Source: Rugalucina vietnamica (Eukaryota; Mollusca; Bivalvia; Lucinida; Lucinidae). Taken from it: a stretch of DNA of 64,000 nt. The notes below the pieces were generated by a model. The model was not told the DNA's origin and did no database searches. It saw only the letters and a list, made by a program, of their open reading frames with translations. Of the stretch, positions 46,261-57,781 are shown piece after piece; the stretch's first letter is position 1, and every line of letters begins with the position of its first letter. The stretch is taken from contig OZ024874.1 in the NCBI GenBank assembly GCA_964017185.1, positions 54,601,356 to 54,665,355 of the forward strand, in the 5' to 3' direction. The position numbers and the translations under genes were made by a program.

Positions 46261-47279
46261 GTAGCCAAAGGGCAACGATCGCTCACCTGAGTTTCAAAAA
46301 ATACAGTCACTGGACAAAAGAAAACTACTTGTGGTTTTTACCATATATGGGCATGGCGGCCATCTTGGTCATTTGACCTGGATTTTTAGTACACATTGGT
46401 TCCCCCTTCCTTTGGATGCCTTATAAAAATTTGGCTTTGATTGACCAAGCAGTTTCTAAGGAGAAGAGGTTTGAATATTATGGGAATATACATGTATATT
46501 GCCCCGGGGTGGGGGCAGATGAACCCCTGGTGCTTTTTGTTTTTAAAGAATCATTGATATTCAGTCCTATTGCCCATTTCCTGCAAGATATTTTCTTTAA
46601 ATGACATTTAAACAGTTTTACCCATTCAAGTGCATAGGCTACCTAAGTTGACCTTGTCGTAATATAGGTCAAGGTCATCACAGTGTCATGATTTATATAT
46701 ACGAGGGAAAATCCAAAATAACGTAAACTTTTGCTGTAGCTTCAACATACGTAGATAAATTTTAGAAAAATGTATATTGCGATAAAATCAGAACATTCGT
46801 ATAACAAGATAAGGTAAAACAATTACACATTGCATAAGTATCTGAAACACGCCGTGCCATTTTAAAACCATGGTGACGCATAGGCGGCGCACGCGAATTT
46901 TCGGCCCTGTCCCGTGTCATACATGTCTCGACAAAATATAAAATAGGCACGATAATCGCACCAAACTTAGTCCAGTAAACGCTTGGTGTTTAGATAATGC
47001 TGTGCATAAATTTCAACAAATTTGAGTAGTGCGTTTTTGAAATATTAATATCAATTGTGCGCTTTTTCAGTACATCTAACGTTAAAAACGTTGTCGCCAG
47101 ACACAGCTTAAATCTATGCTATTACTAAACTTGCCGCCACTTTTGAAAGCGCCGACACAAAGACCGAAAATTACTAAACGTAGACAAAACGGGAATATTC
47201 AATGAATAAATCAGGTGTGTAAAAATGTCCGCGTTGTGATTCTGACGATAAAATAGCATAACAAAGTTGGAAAAAGAAA

Positions 47280-47312
<33 letters not shown>

Positions 47313-48441
47313 GCGCGTCAATGGTGACGTAAATGTGTAATGCGCTGACCGCATGCAGACCGCTGGTGATGGGGCGATTTTGAAGCAATTTAAAGTAAGA
47401 ATTTGTTTCGAGTTTTGGATACTGACGGAAAATTTGTGAGGTACAAAGCACAATAAGCAAACAATCTTTTATCTATGGTACATGTTGAATAGATGGCCGT
47501 GAGCGCTGAGAGGGTGTTAATTTCAAAATGAATAAAAACGTCAACGACGTTACGAAATCAAGGATGACGTGCGCCGGGTAGACCATAGTGGCCTTTTTGT
47601 TTTGACTTTAGATTTTTAACGAGTCGTTATTTTTTCCTGATATTTTGCCACGAAAACTAGACATATTCCGATTTATGTTCATGTTATTTTATAAGCATTT
47701 GAATAAGTTGTATAGAAGCTACAGCAAAGGTCTACGTTATTTTGGATCATCCCCCGTACATTGTAGTACTTGAGACATCGAATCTTTAAGCCAAGTTTCG
47801 TTGAAATGGCTCTACCCGTCCAGGAGAAGATATTTAAGGTCATCTTGGCCATGTGATCTGCATTTTTATATACACATTAGTTCCGCAAAGAAGAGGTTTG
47901 AGGAGAATATTATGGTAATATATATAAATAAATATGTATACGCAGATGAGCTACTGTGGTCCATTTATTTTCGATCATATATCTTCAGTCCATTATCCCA
48001 TTTCATGCAAGTTTTCCCTTTGAATGGCATTTTAACAATTTCCCCCATTCAAATGCATAGGCGACATACTTTGACCTTGCTGTAAAACAGGTCAAGGCCA
48101 TCACAGGGCCATGATTTTTATAAACATTATAGTACTTGAGTCACCAATGCTTCATGTCAAGCTCGTTGAAATCGGTCCACCCGTTCCGGTGAAGAAGATT
48201 TTTGAAGGGTTTTTAACATATATGGGCATATGGCCATCTTGGTCATGTGACCTGAATTATTTAGATCCACATTGGTTCCCTCATCCTATAGATGCTTCAT
48301 ATAAAATTTGGCTTTGGTTGGGTAAGCGGTTTCAGAGAAGATCTTTGAAAATGTGAACGCACGGACGGACGTATGTACGCACGGGCGCCGGCTCGAGTAC
48401 CATCCTGTAAGATCTCCATGAGCCATCAGCTCAGGTGAGCT
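46261..48441 (+). mobile_element. Second copy of the 455-bp-unit family
   Basis: Starts AGCCAAAGGGCAACGATCGC and TCACCTGAG. It carries ATATGGGCATGGCGGCCATC and later ATATATGGGCATATGGCCAT. It ends with ACGGACGGACGTATGTACGC, then GCGCCGGCTCGAGTACCATC and the hairpin CCATGAGCCATCAGCTCAGG. Split by the 46702-47756 insertion. Same termini as the 33-42 kb composite. Confidence 0.75.
46702..47756. mobile_element. Nested mariner-like non-autonomous element, TSD TA
   Basis: TIRs of about 42 bp start CGAGGGAAAATCCAAAATAA at the left and are mirrored by TTATTTTGGATCATCCCCCG at the right. They are flanked by TA, which restores the host sequence TATATACATTGTAG. ACGAGGG termini with a TA target fit the Tc1/mariner superfamily. 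Length 1055 bp. I see no transposase frame. A poly(A) of about 30 lies at 47281. Confidence 0.75.
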
Positions 48442-48476
48442 TACAACGTCGAAATATGTCTTCATTTTGTTTTCGA

Positions 48477-48480
<4 letters not shown>

Positions 48481-48533
<53 letters not shown>
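48481..48533. repeat. Poly(A) tract
   Basis: About 52 consecutive A residues just after the 46.3-48.4 kb element. Confidence 0.95.
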
Positions 48534-48536
<3 letters not shown>

Positions 48537-49240
48537 AATGTGTTCTTATTGTGTCCTTTAGAAAAATGACACGTCATTTCCAGTTGGACAACCAAAAAGT
48601 GTTAAAAGGGTTTCGTGGAGTAACGAGGGGCAATGAAATGCAACGGAGTGAAATACACTAAATGAATAAAAGATCACTTTTGTCTCAAAAACACATTCTG
48701 TAAGTGACCGCTCGGTCCCCGAACTTTGTTCTCCGGTTTAATGAAGAACTTATAGTTAAATTTTTCGTGTAAATAGCACAAAAGTTAGAAAAGCGCCAAC
48801 ATGAATTTTAATCTATTCAAAGTTTTAAAACGTTTCGTCCAGAAAAAAGGTCTTAACATGAAAGAAGAAAACAAGAATGAGAATAAAAATTAACAAACCA
48901 ATCAAACATGATAATGTGTATGCATTGCAAAGCTACATCGACAATGCTTCTTTCACAGCGTGTTCACTCGCAGCTTGCATATTTCTTCACGACTTATCGG
49001 TCTTTGTTTGCACAGTGAAAACAAGGATCGATAACTCTTACAGCAAAACGTCTTCGCATCGTAGATATAACAGCCAGATTTCGTTAACTTTGAAATTAAG
49101 AAAACAAAATAATTAAAATCCCAGGCGCAATAAGCATGTTTATTTGGAGAAACATGGCAAGCACTATCCGAAATGCGCACAATAATCAGCAAAGAGCATA
49201 AATGAAACCGAAGCGAGAGCACCTGTGAGAAATTCACAAA
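48534..49240. other. Unrecognised intergenic sequence
   Basis: Nothing recognised. Confidence 0.35.
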
Positions 49241-49320
49241 TATCACGTGACTTGCAAAAATAACACGTGACTTGCAAAAATTTTACGTGACTTGCAAACA
49301 TATCACTTGACTTGCATATA
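49241..49320. repeat. 20-bp tandem repeat with CACGTGA E-boxes
   Basis: Four exact 20-bp steps of TATCACGTGACTTGCAAAAA. The first two keep CACGTGA; the others read TACGTGA and CACTTGA. CACGTGAC is a USF/MITF/TFE-type E-box. Regulatory function is inferred only. Confidence 0.8.
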
Positions 49321-50765
49321 CCCATTACCTTTCTACAGTTCCGTTGTCAGGTATTCATGACGTACAGCAGTGCCTAAATGTACATGTAGGTATCACATGC
49401 AAGCCTTCCAATTGCTCCATTTTACAAAAGAAATTGTTTCATAAAGATCTACTCTTCGGCATATCAAATTATTTCTTTTGAAATTGATGGTGTATCCATG
49501 TTTGGCGAAATTCACGATTCACGTGCAAACGGAATATTGATAATCCAGTAAAACGAAATGGTTCCAAACTAGAGGTACAGTTACCGTATTTGTCCTAATC
49601 GCTGTACCCACTAAAGGTGCTGAAAACAAACAATTGATAATATTTTTTGTTTTCGATGTTGTTCTGCCGAGGTGTTAGAAGAATATGACGGAGGTTTTGC
49701 TGTTTCTTAATGTATATACAGGACCATACCGATTATTATTGAAATTCAACTAAGCTTTTGAATAATAAATCTGTAATTCAAATGTTGTCGTATGCAAGAT
49801 AGAGACAAGATTTGAATAATACCATAATCTGCAGGCGCGTTATTTACACACACGAAATAAATGTTCATGATACTAAATTGAGTTGAATACGAAATTCATA
49901 TAATTTCAGTAATGTATTGTTTATAAATAAGGCGATATTAGCTACAGGATGCAAATCTGGCCTTTTACAATTCTTCTGTCGCATACGATACCCAAATATG
50001 ACACGAAAATATTCATGTCTGGTTAATTTTGTATTCAGACATGGAAATGAACCCCAAGTCTTGTTATCTTGTGTCCTGTGTTTCAACGACATTTCCAACC
50101 AAATGTTTGCAGCTTCAATGTCGAATTTCACGAATGCCCTAACGCAGGAATCAGAATGCCGACAGTAATTATAAAAATCAACATTATGTATACGAGTAAT
50201 CAGACTCGATGGATCGTCCTTTTTCTAATGTGCCTTTCAGCAATGTTTTGCTTTAAGAAAAATATCCGTATGTTTTATAGCTGCTATGTTAGCTCATCGC
50301 ATGCGACCTTGTTCAAGTTAACCTTCCTATGATCTCTGTAACGAACATACAAAACATTCAGTGCAAAAATCGTGAGCTGGTTCTTGTCAGTCTTGTACGG
50401 ATGCCTATATGTGACTTAATTTTTTGTCTTGATGCGCATGCATTTACAAAATTTGGACACATTCTGAAAACTCTTTCTAAAGATATAATGGAGATACAAA
50501 ATTCTAGCGCAAGTAAATGGCCTTAAAATTTGGGAGAAGATGATGCGAAAAATTTACAAGCTACAAGTTGTGAATTCAAGGGCAGCCAGGTCACTGCAGC
50601 TAGTGCTGGTTCTTCGCCCAGTAAAGAGCGTTAGGCCGTAGTAAATGGCCAACGATATTCCGGAAATGAATGGGGGACCGTGCATGTAACACCAATTAGT
50701 TATCCAAGGCATTGTTTTCACATGTTGGAAAATGTACCGTGACTTGATGTACATGTTTGCCCTTT
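49321..50765. other. Unrecognised unique sequence
   Basis: Overlapping frames at 49865-50526 show no known domain. No repeat recognised. Confidence 0.4.
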
Positions 50766-50767
50766 GC

Positions 50768-50769
<2 letters not shown>

Positions 50770-50806
<37 letters not shown>

Positions 50807-50862
50807 GCACACTTTGGCAATGTTGCTTGATGTACATGTACATGTTTGCCTCTCGCCCCTCC

Positions 50863-50907
<45 letters not shown>
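50770..50907. repeat. Two (CT)n tracts in a duplicated block
   Basis: (CT)n at about 50770-50802 and 50866-50905, each preceded by CTTGATGTACATG and TTTGCC, so the flank is duplicated too. Confidence 0.9.
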
Positions 50908-50909
<2 letters not shown>

Positions 50910-51204
50910 AGCCTGTCTCGGACTAAGACAACAACAACAACTACAGTTACTTAATTGTGATACAAGCAACTTGATTTATCAGATATATTGGACAGGGACA
51001 TATATGACAAGAAACAATTTTGGAAAGAAATTAACTTTCTGTGAATAAATAAACTACACGTAATGCCACTAGATATGTTTGTAATTTCTTTCTGATCCTA
51101 GCTGTATATTTCAAGAATCCTTTAATCTCTCACTTCAGTCCCTCATCTGCTTGTAAAGTCAGCCTCATTTGCATACGTATGATCAATATGGCAAGGGAAA
51201 AACT
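50908..51204. other. Unrecognised intergenic sequence
   Basis: Nothing recognised. Confidence 0.3.
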
Positions 51205-51439
51205 GAGCCGCGACGTGGGAAAACTGGGCTTCGGTATTACCGAGCAGGTCCGACACAAACCGGCCTGTACAGTCACAGAAAAGGCCTAGAAGCTTGAAAT
51301 TTCGGATTTAAGAAGAAGAGGGAATTTACTATCCGAGTAGCGAAAACAAAGGCGCTGGTCAGCTTCGCAGTAACGGCGAAGCTGATCTGCGCCTTTGTTT
51401 TCGCATAGGCAAAAATCCGGTTTTCTCGTAAAGAGGCTC
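51205..51439 (+). mobile_element. MITE-1 copy 7
   Basis: GAGCCGCGACGTGGGAAAAC at the left; GTTTTCTCGTAAAGAGGCTC at the right. Core AGCTTCGCAGTAACGGCGAA is slightly mispaired. Target duplication unclear. Confidence 0.8.
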
Positions 51440-52367
51440 AAATGCGAAACTATGCAAAACTTAGTCAGTAGAACCAATTAAATAAGGAAAATTTCCGTGC
51501 CGTACACCAGAGTGGAAAACCGAACATTCCGCGTGCCCGGGCACCAAATTTAGGGTGAAATCAAAAAGACATTCGCGAAAATAAACGACGAAATAAGCAA
51601 AATTTGAAGAACACCCGATTTACACTCGCATTTCGTTCAGACACAATTGCTAATAAAAGAAAGTTATACTTATACTTAAGTTAGCAATAACAGACCGTTG
51701 TAGTATGCTTTGGTTGGCCCCCACCGAGCGTCTAGTCGCCGTACGCATTTTATTTGGTGGACTCTTCATTCCTTTAGTGGCCACACTGGAACAAAAGACA
51801 CTATATGCAAATCAGCTTCACCACTAGACCTGCTACAGTATCAAATTTCAAACAATTCGCGATCAGACAGGTGGATTTCTTCATTATATCATGTTTGTTT
51901 ACCTACAAGCACGTGTCTTTGAATAAACAATCCGTCATGCGGAGATGTGTCCATGTCATATCAGTCCGTTGGTGAATTAATTTAGGCCATTTGATATCCA
52001 AGGTTTCGATGATTTTGGTCGTTAGCATGCCTTCAAAAGCCACAGCATTTCCCGTTCGAACGTAGCAGTGAAACGAAATTTGTCTTTGATCGTGGCATAA
52101 ATCCAGCTAGCAAAACAGAACAAATAGTTTATTCAATCTAACTCAGACCACAAGGTAGCGTACCCTTTCCGGAGGAAAGATGGTTACAGGCATTAATTTC
52201 ACCTCGTGGTTCCGCTTCCGAGTTGTTCTCTCAATCACCGAAAATGAGGACGGGTAGCAAAATGGCCATTTTGTCTGTCATTGTGAAACTAACGTGAAAA
52301 CAGAGATTCAATGGGTTCTTAAACATGGACATTGACATCAAAAACCTAAAGTGAAGTTTCAGATAAC
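51440..52367. other. Unrecognised intergenic sequence
   Basis: No gene or repeat recognised. Confidence 0.35.
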
Positions 52368-52371
52368 AAAG

Positions 52372-52606
52372 GAGCCGCGACGCGAGAAAACCGGTCTTCG
52401 GGGTTTCCGACCAGGTCCGACACAAACCGGCCTGTGCAGTCAGAGATAAAGGCTAGAAGCTTAAAATTTCAGATTTAAGAAGAAGAGGAATTGTACTATC
52501 CGTGTAGCGAAAACAAAGGCGCTGATCAGCTTCGCAGTTACTGCGAAGCTGATCTGCGCCTTTGTTTTCGCATAGGCAAAAATCCGGTTTTCTCATGATG
52601 CGGCTC
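52372..52606 (+). mobile_element. MITE-1 copy 8, TSD AAAG (best copy)
   Basis: GAGCCGCGACGCGAGAAAAC to GTTTTCTCATGATGCGGCTC, flanked by AAAG at 52368-52371 and 52607-52610. Core AGCTTCGCAGTTACTGCGAA is a perfect palindrome with a paired change relative to the common GCGGTTACCGC core. It is the cleanest reference copy in the window. Confidence 0.9.
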
Positions 52607-52610
52607 AAAG

Positions 52611-53875
52611 TATGATACGTAGTCAGACTTTTGTGTTTTATCTTTCAGGGTGGCTATTTTGGAAATGACTGCCATTTTGTCAACCATTTTTAATTTGTGC
52701 ATGGACAACGATATTCTTCAGAACAGTTGGGCATTTTGAGCCTCAATGCCAAATTTCATGCTTGTATCATCAAATGCACGATTATTATTGAAAATTGACT
52801 TAATCTGCCTAGCTACAAGAATTTATGGACTTATAATTTCGCCGTGCATATGTCACAAGGGGGTGCAAATTTACACTCGGCAGCAGATTTGCACTCGGGT
52901 GTATTTTTGCACCCAGGTTCAAATACTGCACATAAACACGGCTTACTTGGATGGTTATTTTTGACATGACATCCTAATTTTGGGTAACATTCCCATAAAA
53001 TGGAGGCAACGTTTCGACATGACCAAAGCTGTTGAATGGGACGTAAAGCATCAATTAAAACAAACAAACAAAAGCCTTTACCTTTTGAGGAGGCATCAAG
53101 TTCTGAACCATTCACAGGTGACATGGAAAGATACCAAATTCAGAGGAAATACATGCAATCTGCTATTGGGGTTTGAACCGTATATCACGGGCCTATGTTA
53201 AAAAGTATGGGTCTCAAAGACAATGCACATTTTCAAATATTTTGGTGTAAAAATTTGTCTACTAGCATATTCATATTTCCGGATAATGGGTGATTTATAT
53301 TTCCGGAAAAAGTGCAACTTCACCTCATGGAAAGAGCCACACAAATACTATTTTGGTGTGTTTGCGAACTAAAGTGGTACGGAACCAAATGTAAAGACGA
53401 AACCAAGGTATCGATCTGATCAGTCCATAGAATTTGACAGAGCGTCGTTGCGACAAGGTTATTCCAGCGGAAATAATCGAGCGCTATCTTTCATCACAAT
53501 GGTCTAGTCCGCTTATCTAGCTCTAGCGGAAGAGACCGAACTAATTTCTTGACCATATGTCGGCGCCGGAAGGTCATTAATTGCTAATTTGAGATTTTTG
53601 TTTTACCCATATAAGCCCAATGCTAAATTTTGGCATAACATTTCTCGTCAGGGTCTGTTGTGTTTGCTACATGTAGGGATTTACAGAACAAAAATCCTAG
53701 TGGTCAAAGCCTAAAATGAAAGAGGACTCGGCATCACCCAAAGAAAGTTTGCTAAGGTAGGAAATTTACCGATCAGATTACCTGTGATCAGACTCGGCAT
53801 CGCCCAAAGAATCATATTGTTTATTTCCTCAGGTCACAACATTTATGACAACAGGAGGGGCAATAATAAATATTG
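52611..53875. other. Unrecognised intergenic sequence
   Basis: GTGCAAATTTACACTC / GCAGATTTGCACTCGG quasi-repeats at about 52862-52915. No gene recognised. Confidence 0.35.

Positions 53876-53876
<1 letters not shown>

Positions 53877-53903
<27 letters not shown>
53877..53903. repeat. Poly(A) tract
   Basis: About 27 consecutive A residues. Confidence 0.9.
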
Positions 53904-53906
<3 letters not shown>

Positions 53907-53997
53907 GACGGCACATGCACGTTCGAAGATCGAACTTACCTAGAGGGCAACAGGGAGAAGAATATTTACAAAAACTTTAAAGAAAGTTTGAAGAAAC

Positions 53998-54170
53998 GTA
54001 TTTATGCCACTCGCCTTGTAAATCCATGGATAGTCACGGTGGGTTCGATCCCGAGCTTCTCCATTTCTTTAGACGAGATTCTAAACTGATATGGCTCCGT
54101 CTCCGTATGACCTAAGATGTTGGTTGGACTTTAAACCCAAGATCAAACAAACCAACAAACAAACATCCGT
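53998..54170 (+). repeat. tRNA-derived SINE
   Basis: Carries a B-box-like GTGGGTTCGATCCCGAGC. It ends GATGTTGGTTGGACTTTAAA and a CAAACAAACAAAC-type tail, as in mollusc tRNA SINEs. The A box is eroded. Confidence 0.55.
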
Positions 54171-54742
54171 AATACTATTCTGTTGGTGGAAAATCGCAAC
54201 CGCAACTATTGTTTAAATTGACAACTACATGTACTCGTGCAAGCTATTCGTATGCATCTAAACTATGCTAAAAATTAAAAAATCACAAAGTCAACTCAAT
54301 GCAGAAAGTTTCAAGAATTACTCTAGGCCCAACTAGTGGATGTTGGAGGACAGGAAGTTGCCCTTTTGTCACCTCTGGTGACCTCAAAAGACCCCAGATG
54401 ACCTTAATTGCACCCTTGAAAAGGGAATGGATTCGATTAAAGACGGTATCCTATAACAAGTGGCCATACGTCATGTTAAAAACGCTTTTAAATTTAAAGC
54501 CACAAAATGATAAAGTCTATTACAAGTGTATTAGATTTCCTCGCCAGATTTCATTTTGATTTGTTATCTTACTTCCCTTTTATAGGCGAGGTTCTAATTA
54601 TGATAAAGTGGCAAAAAGGTTTGATTTGGCGAGATAGCATTTTGTTAGAGCGGGAGAAATTTGGTACGAAGGTGTAACGTTTGTTTATGAGTTTATACCA
54701 TGAACTGATGATTTTCGTGAGATGTCTAAAGATAAGGGAGTT
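54171..54742. other. Unrecognised intergenic sequence
   Basis: Nothing recognised. Confidence 0.35.
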
Positions 54743-54899
54743 CATGCGCGGATCCAGAAATTTTCATGAGAGGGGGTCACAGACGAGGGGGGTCCAACCC
54801 CCCCAAAATCCCGAAATTACCTTTTTTTAGGTAAAATTTTCAAATTCCAGGGGGGGGGGGGGTCCGGACCCCCGGTCCCCCCCTCTGGATCCGCGCATG
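54743..54899. mobile_element. MITE-4 copy 2, TSD GAGTT
   Basis: CATGCGCGGATCCAGAAATT at the left and CTCTGGATCCGCGCATG at the right are inverted repeats. Flanked by GAGTT at 54738-54742 and 54900-54904. Poly(G) runs into GGTCCGGACCCCCGG. Confidence 0.8.
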
Positions 54900-56245
54900 G
54901 AGTTTAGCACAAAGCAAACTGCTTTGGGCCCGGTGCAATAATGCATATACCATTTGTTTTAACATAGCATAGTCAACTTTGGGTATGGATTGTGTTGGTT
55001 TTCATGTTATACCTGTATATATGGGTCATTATCAAAAAATGGAGCAATCCTTGTCCTTGATGGTTTTCTCGCAAGCGCGATGTCCGAGGTTTGCTTTTTC
55101 CATGTACAATATTAGTTTCCGCGGTGCTTTACTAGAACCACACGCGATTTCACGTTTCCGAGTACGATATTTGCAAAAAAAGAGATGCTAGAAGTGCTAT
55201 TTTATCGATTTTTACCGTGTCCCAGGGTCAGGGTAAGTAGTTTTATGTGTTTCCATTGCAAAAGAAGCTTGACAGAAATCACATTTTCTGTGACCATCTA
55301 TTGCATAGAATGTTATTGAAGTCAAATTCAAAAATCTTATGATATATAAAGTGCTATTTAAGGGTGGGGGCACATATATAGTGTTGTCCCTGGAAAACGT
55401 ATCAGTGCTGTCACAGTTATTGAAAATCGATTTTGACCAGAGTTACAAATCATTTTCTCGGATCAAAACAATCGCGTTTTGTAGACGACACCAAGCTGAA
55501 GAAGTTACGGTAAAAAACTTTTGAACAAATCACATTACTCCGTTGCTATACCATAAAGACATGTCAGAATTGGAGTGGGAATTTTACAAGCATCAGTCCT
55601 ATCACGCGCATTTTGCCGCTTATTGTAAATATCACATACATTTTAAAACCATGACTGAATTTCAACTTAGGAGCAGTAAGAATAGACATGCAAAGTTTTC
55701 ATCCTGCATTGTGTTGTTAGTCATTAGAATTAAATTTCTGTGTGAAACTCAGTACTGTCACGGTCAGTGCTGTCACGGTCGTGACAGTACTGATGCATTT
55801 GTGACAGCACTGAGTCGACTTCTGTCAGCAGGTGTAGATTCAAGCAATTTCCTAGACTGAAATGAGCTAGGTCGCCTTTCATGAGAGGGTCTCAGCTACT
55901 AACACCAGCCGCGGCCAGAAGTGGCCAATTTATATCCGCTTGAAAACCATTTGAGGTGTGTGGGGGTGATACAAAACTACAAATGCAAAATTCTTCGTCG
56001 ACCAGGGTATATCCAATTATCCCCGGGGGCGGTACTCCCATAATGATATTGAGACAGTATGTGTATGTAGCTTCGATAAATGCCCTTTTTGCGTCGTCCA
56101 TTCCAAATAAGATTACCCCTTTTCAGTATAAAAGAAATTTTAAGCCCCCCACTTTATTCAGAAAAATTGCCTTTAAAAATGCCATCCTTTTCCTTGAGGG
56201 GTTCTTCTGGCACGGATGTGCCGTAAAACCTACCAGATTCATATA

Positions 56246-56291
56246 CATGTACCTCGAGGAGGCGTTTGTAACGGGTATCCAAATCTGTTTT

Positions 56292-56345
<54 letters not shown>

Positions 56346-56480
56346 ACACACACACCAAAAAAAAAAAAAAAAAAAAAAAAATACATAACCTTAAAATTTC
56401 ACATAATACATAACAAATACGAAAACATGCCCATGCAATAAACAGAGATTTTGAAATTGTTAAAAATGAAAATTTTCAGA
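56246..56480. mobile_element. Rearranged MITE-2 pieces with poly(A) tracts
   Basis: A MITE-2 hairpin arm (GAGGAGGCGTTTGTAACGGG) runs forward into poly(A) of about 47 at 56298 and a second A run. A reversed right end follows (GAAAACATGCCCATGCAATA). Confidence 0.5.
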
Positions 56481-56580
56481 AAAAGTGTGGTAAGAATAAT
56501 TACATAAACTTAACTGTTTACCGTGTACGCTAAAGAAGAATCTAGACAAACTAGAAATTGGCTGCAAGCAAGGCTTTCAG

Positions 56581-57781
56581 TATACCCCCCGCAAAGTCTT
56601 CTGAAGCTGGCCAATAACTTCCTAACTCAAACCTGCAGAACATTTGTCAAAGATATCTTTTCAGCATTATAATCCTTCATGTACATCCCCAGTATGCTAG
56701 TCACATCTATAAGATATTAAAAGAATATATTGAAAGCTTGAGGTTGATTTCATTGTATGCACTATGATCATTGTTTATCATGAGAAATGGTAAAAATTGG
56801 CTAAGTTAAATAAAAGCTGTAAATTTGTCAAAAATTAAATTTTCAGCATGAAAATTATTCATGTACATCTAAAATATATATCTGGAACAAATCTACAAAT
56901 TTAAAAGAAACACTGAAAGCCCTAGGAGGAGTTGATTTCACAAAGTATGCACTACCAACCATTACTGTATATAAGCAATGGTCAAAAAATGACTATGTAG
57001 AAAAATGCTGTAAATTTGTCAAAAATTATTTTTTCAGCATTATAATTCTTCATACACATCTTCAATATGTGTGGAACGTGTCTGCAAAGTAATGAAAAGA
57101 AATACTGAAAACCCTAGGAGGAGTTGATTTCACAAAATATGCACTACCAACCATTATTGTATAAGCAATGGTCAAAAATGGCTATGTTAAAAAATGCTGT
57201 AAATTTGTGAAAAATTATTTTTTCAGCATCATAATTCTTCATGCACATCTTCAATATGTGTGGAACATGTCTGCAAAGTATTGAAAAGAAATACTGAAAG
57301 CCCTAGGAGGAGTTGATTTCACAAACTATGAACTACCAACCATTATTGAATATGGCAATTATCGAAAATTGGCTAAGTTCAAAATGCTGTAAATTTGTCA
57401 AAATTCATTTTTTTCAGCATAATACTTCTTCATGCATATCTTCAATATATCTGGCACATATCTGCGAAGTATCAAAAGAGAATATTGAAAGCTGTAGGAG
57501 GAGTTGATTTCACAAAGTATGCACTATTAGCACTATGGCAAACATTCTATGTATAGGTTTAAAAAGTCCCATAACTCTTGCAAAACTGACCCTTTAGCCC
57601 CTAAATTCATATCACACATGTGTTGTCTAATGGTGCAGGTGTGTTGAAAAGTTGAACAACATCGGGCAAAAACTACTTAAGTTATACAGCAAATATGTCA
57701 AAATGTTGACGGAATCACGGAATCACGGACAGGCTGAAAACAGTATACCCCCCCTAAAACTTCGTTTTGCGGGGGGGTATA
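56581..57781 (+). mobile_element. Satellite-core element with TATACCCCCCGCAAA termini
   Basis: Starts TATACCCCCCGCAAAG and ends TTTTGCGGGGGGGTATA. Units of about 185 bp (GCTGTAAATTTGTCAAAAAT, CTAGGAGGAGTTGATTTCAC) fill the core. ACGGAATCACGGAATCACGG precedes the right terminus, which is a hairpin with TATACCCCCCC. Noncoding. Confidence 0.8.

Noticed and set aside
46702-47756. An autonomous mariner
   Set aside because: No frame with a recognisable transposase; only TIRs and the TA target support the family.
49241-49320. A CRISPR-like array
   Set aside because: The repeats are tandem with no unique spacers, and the genome is eukaryotic.
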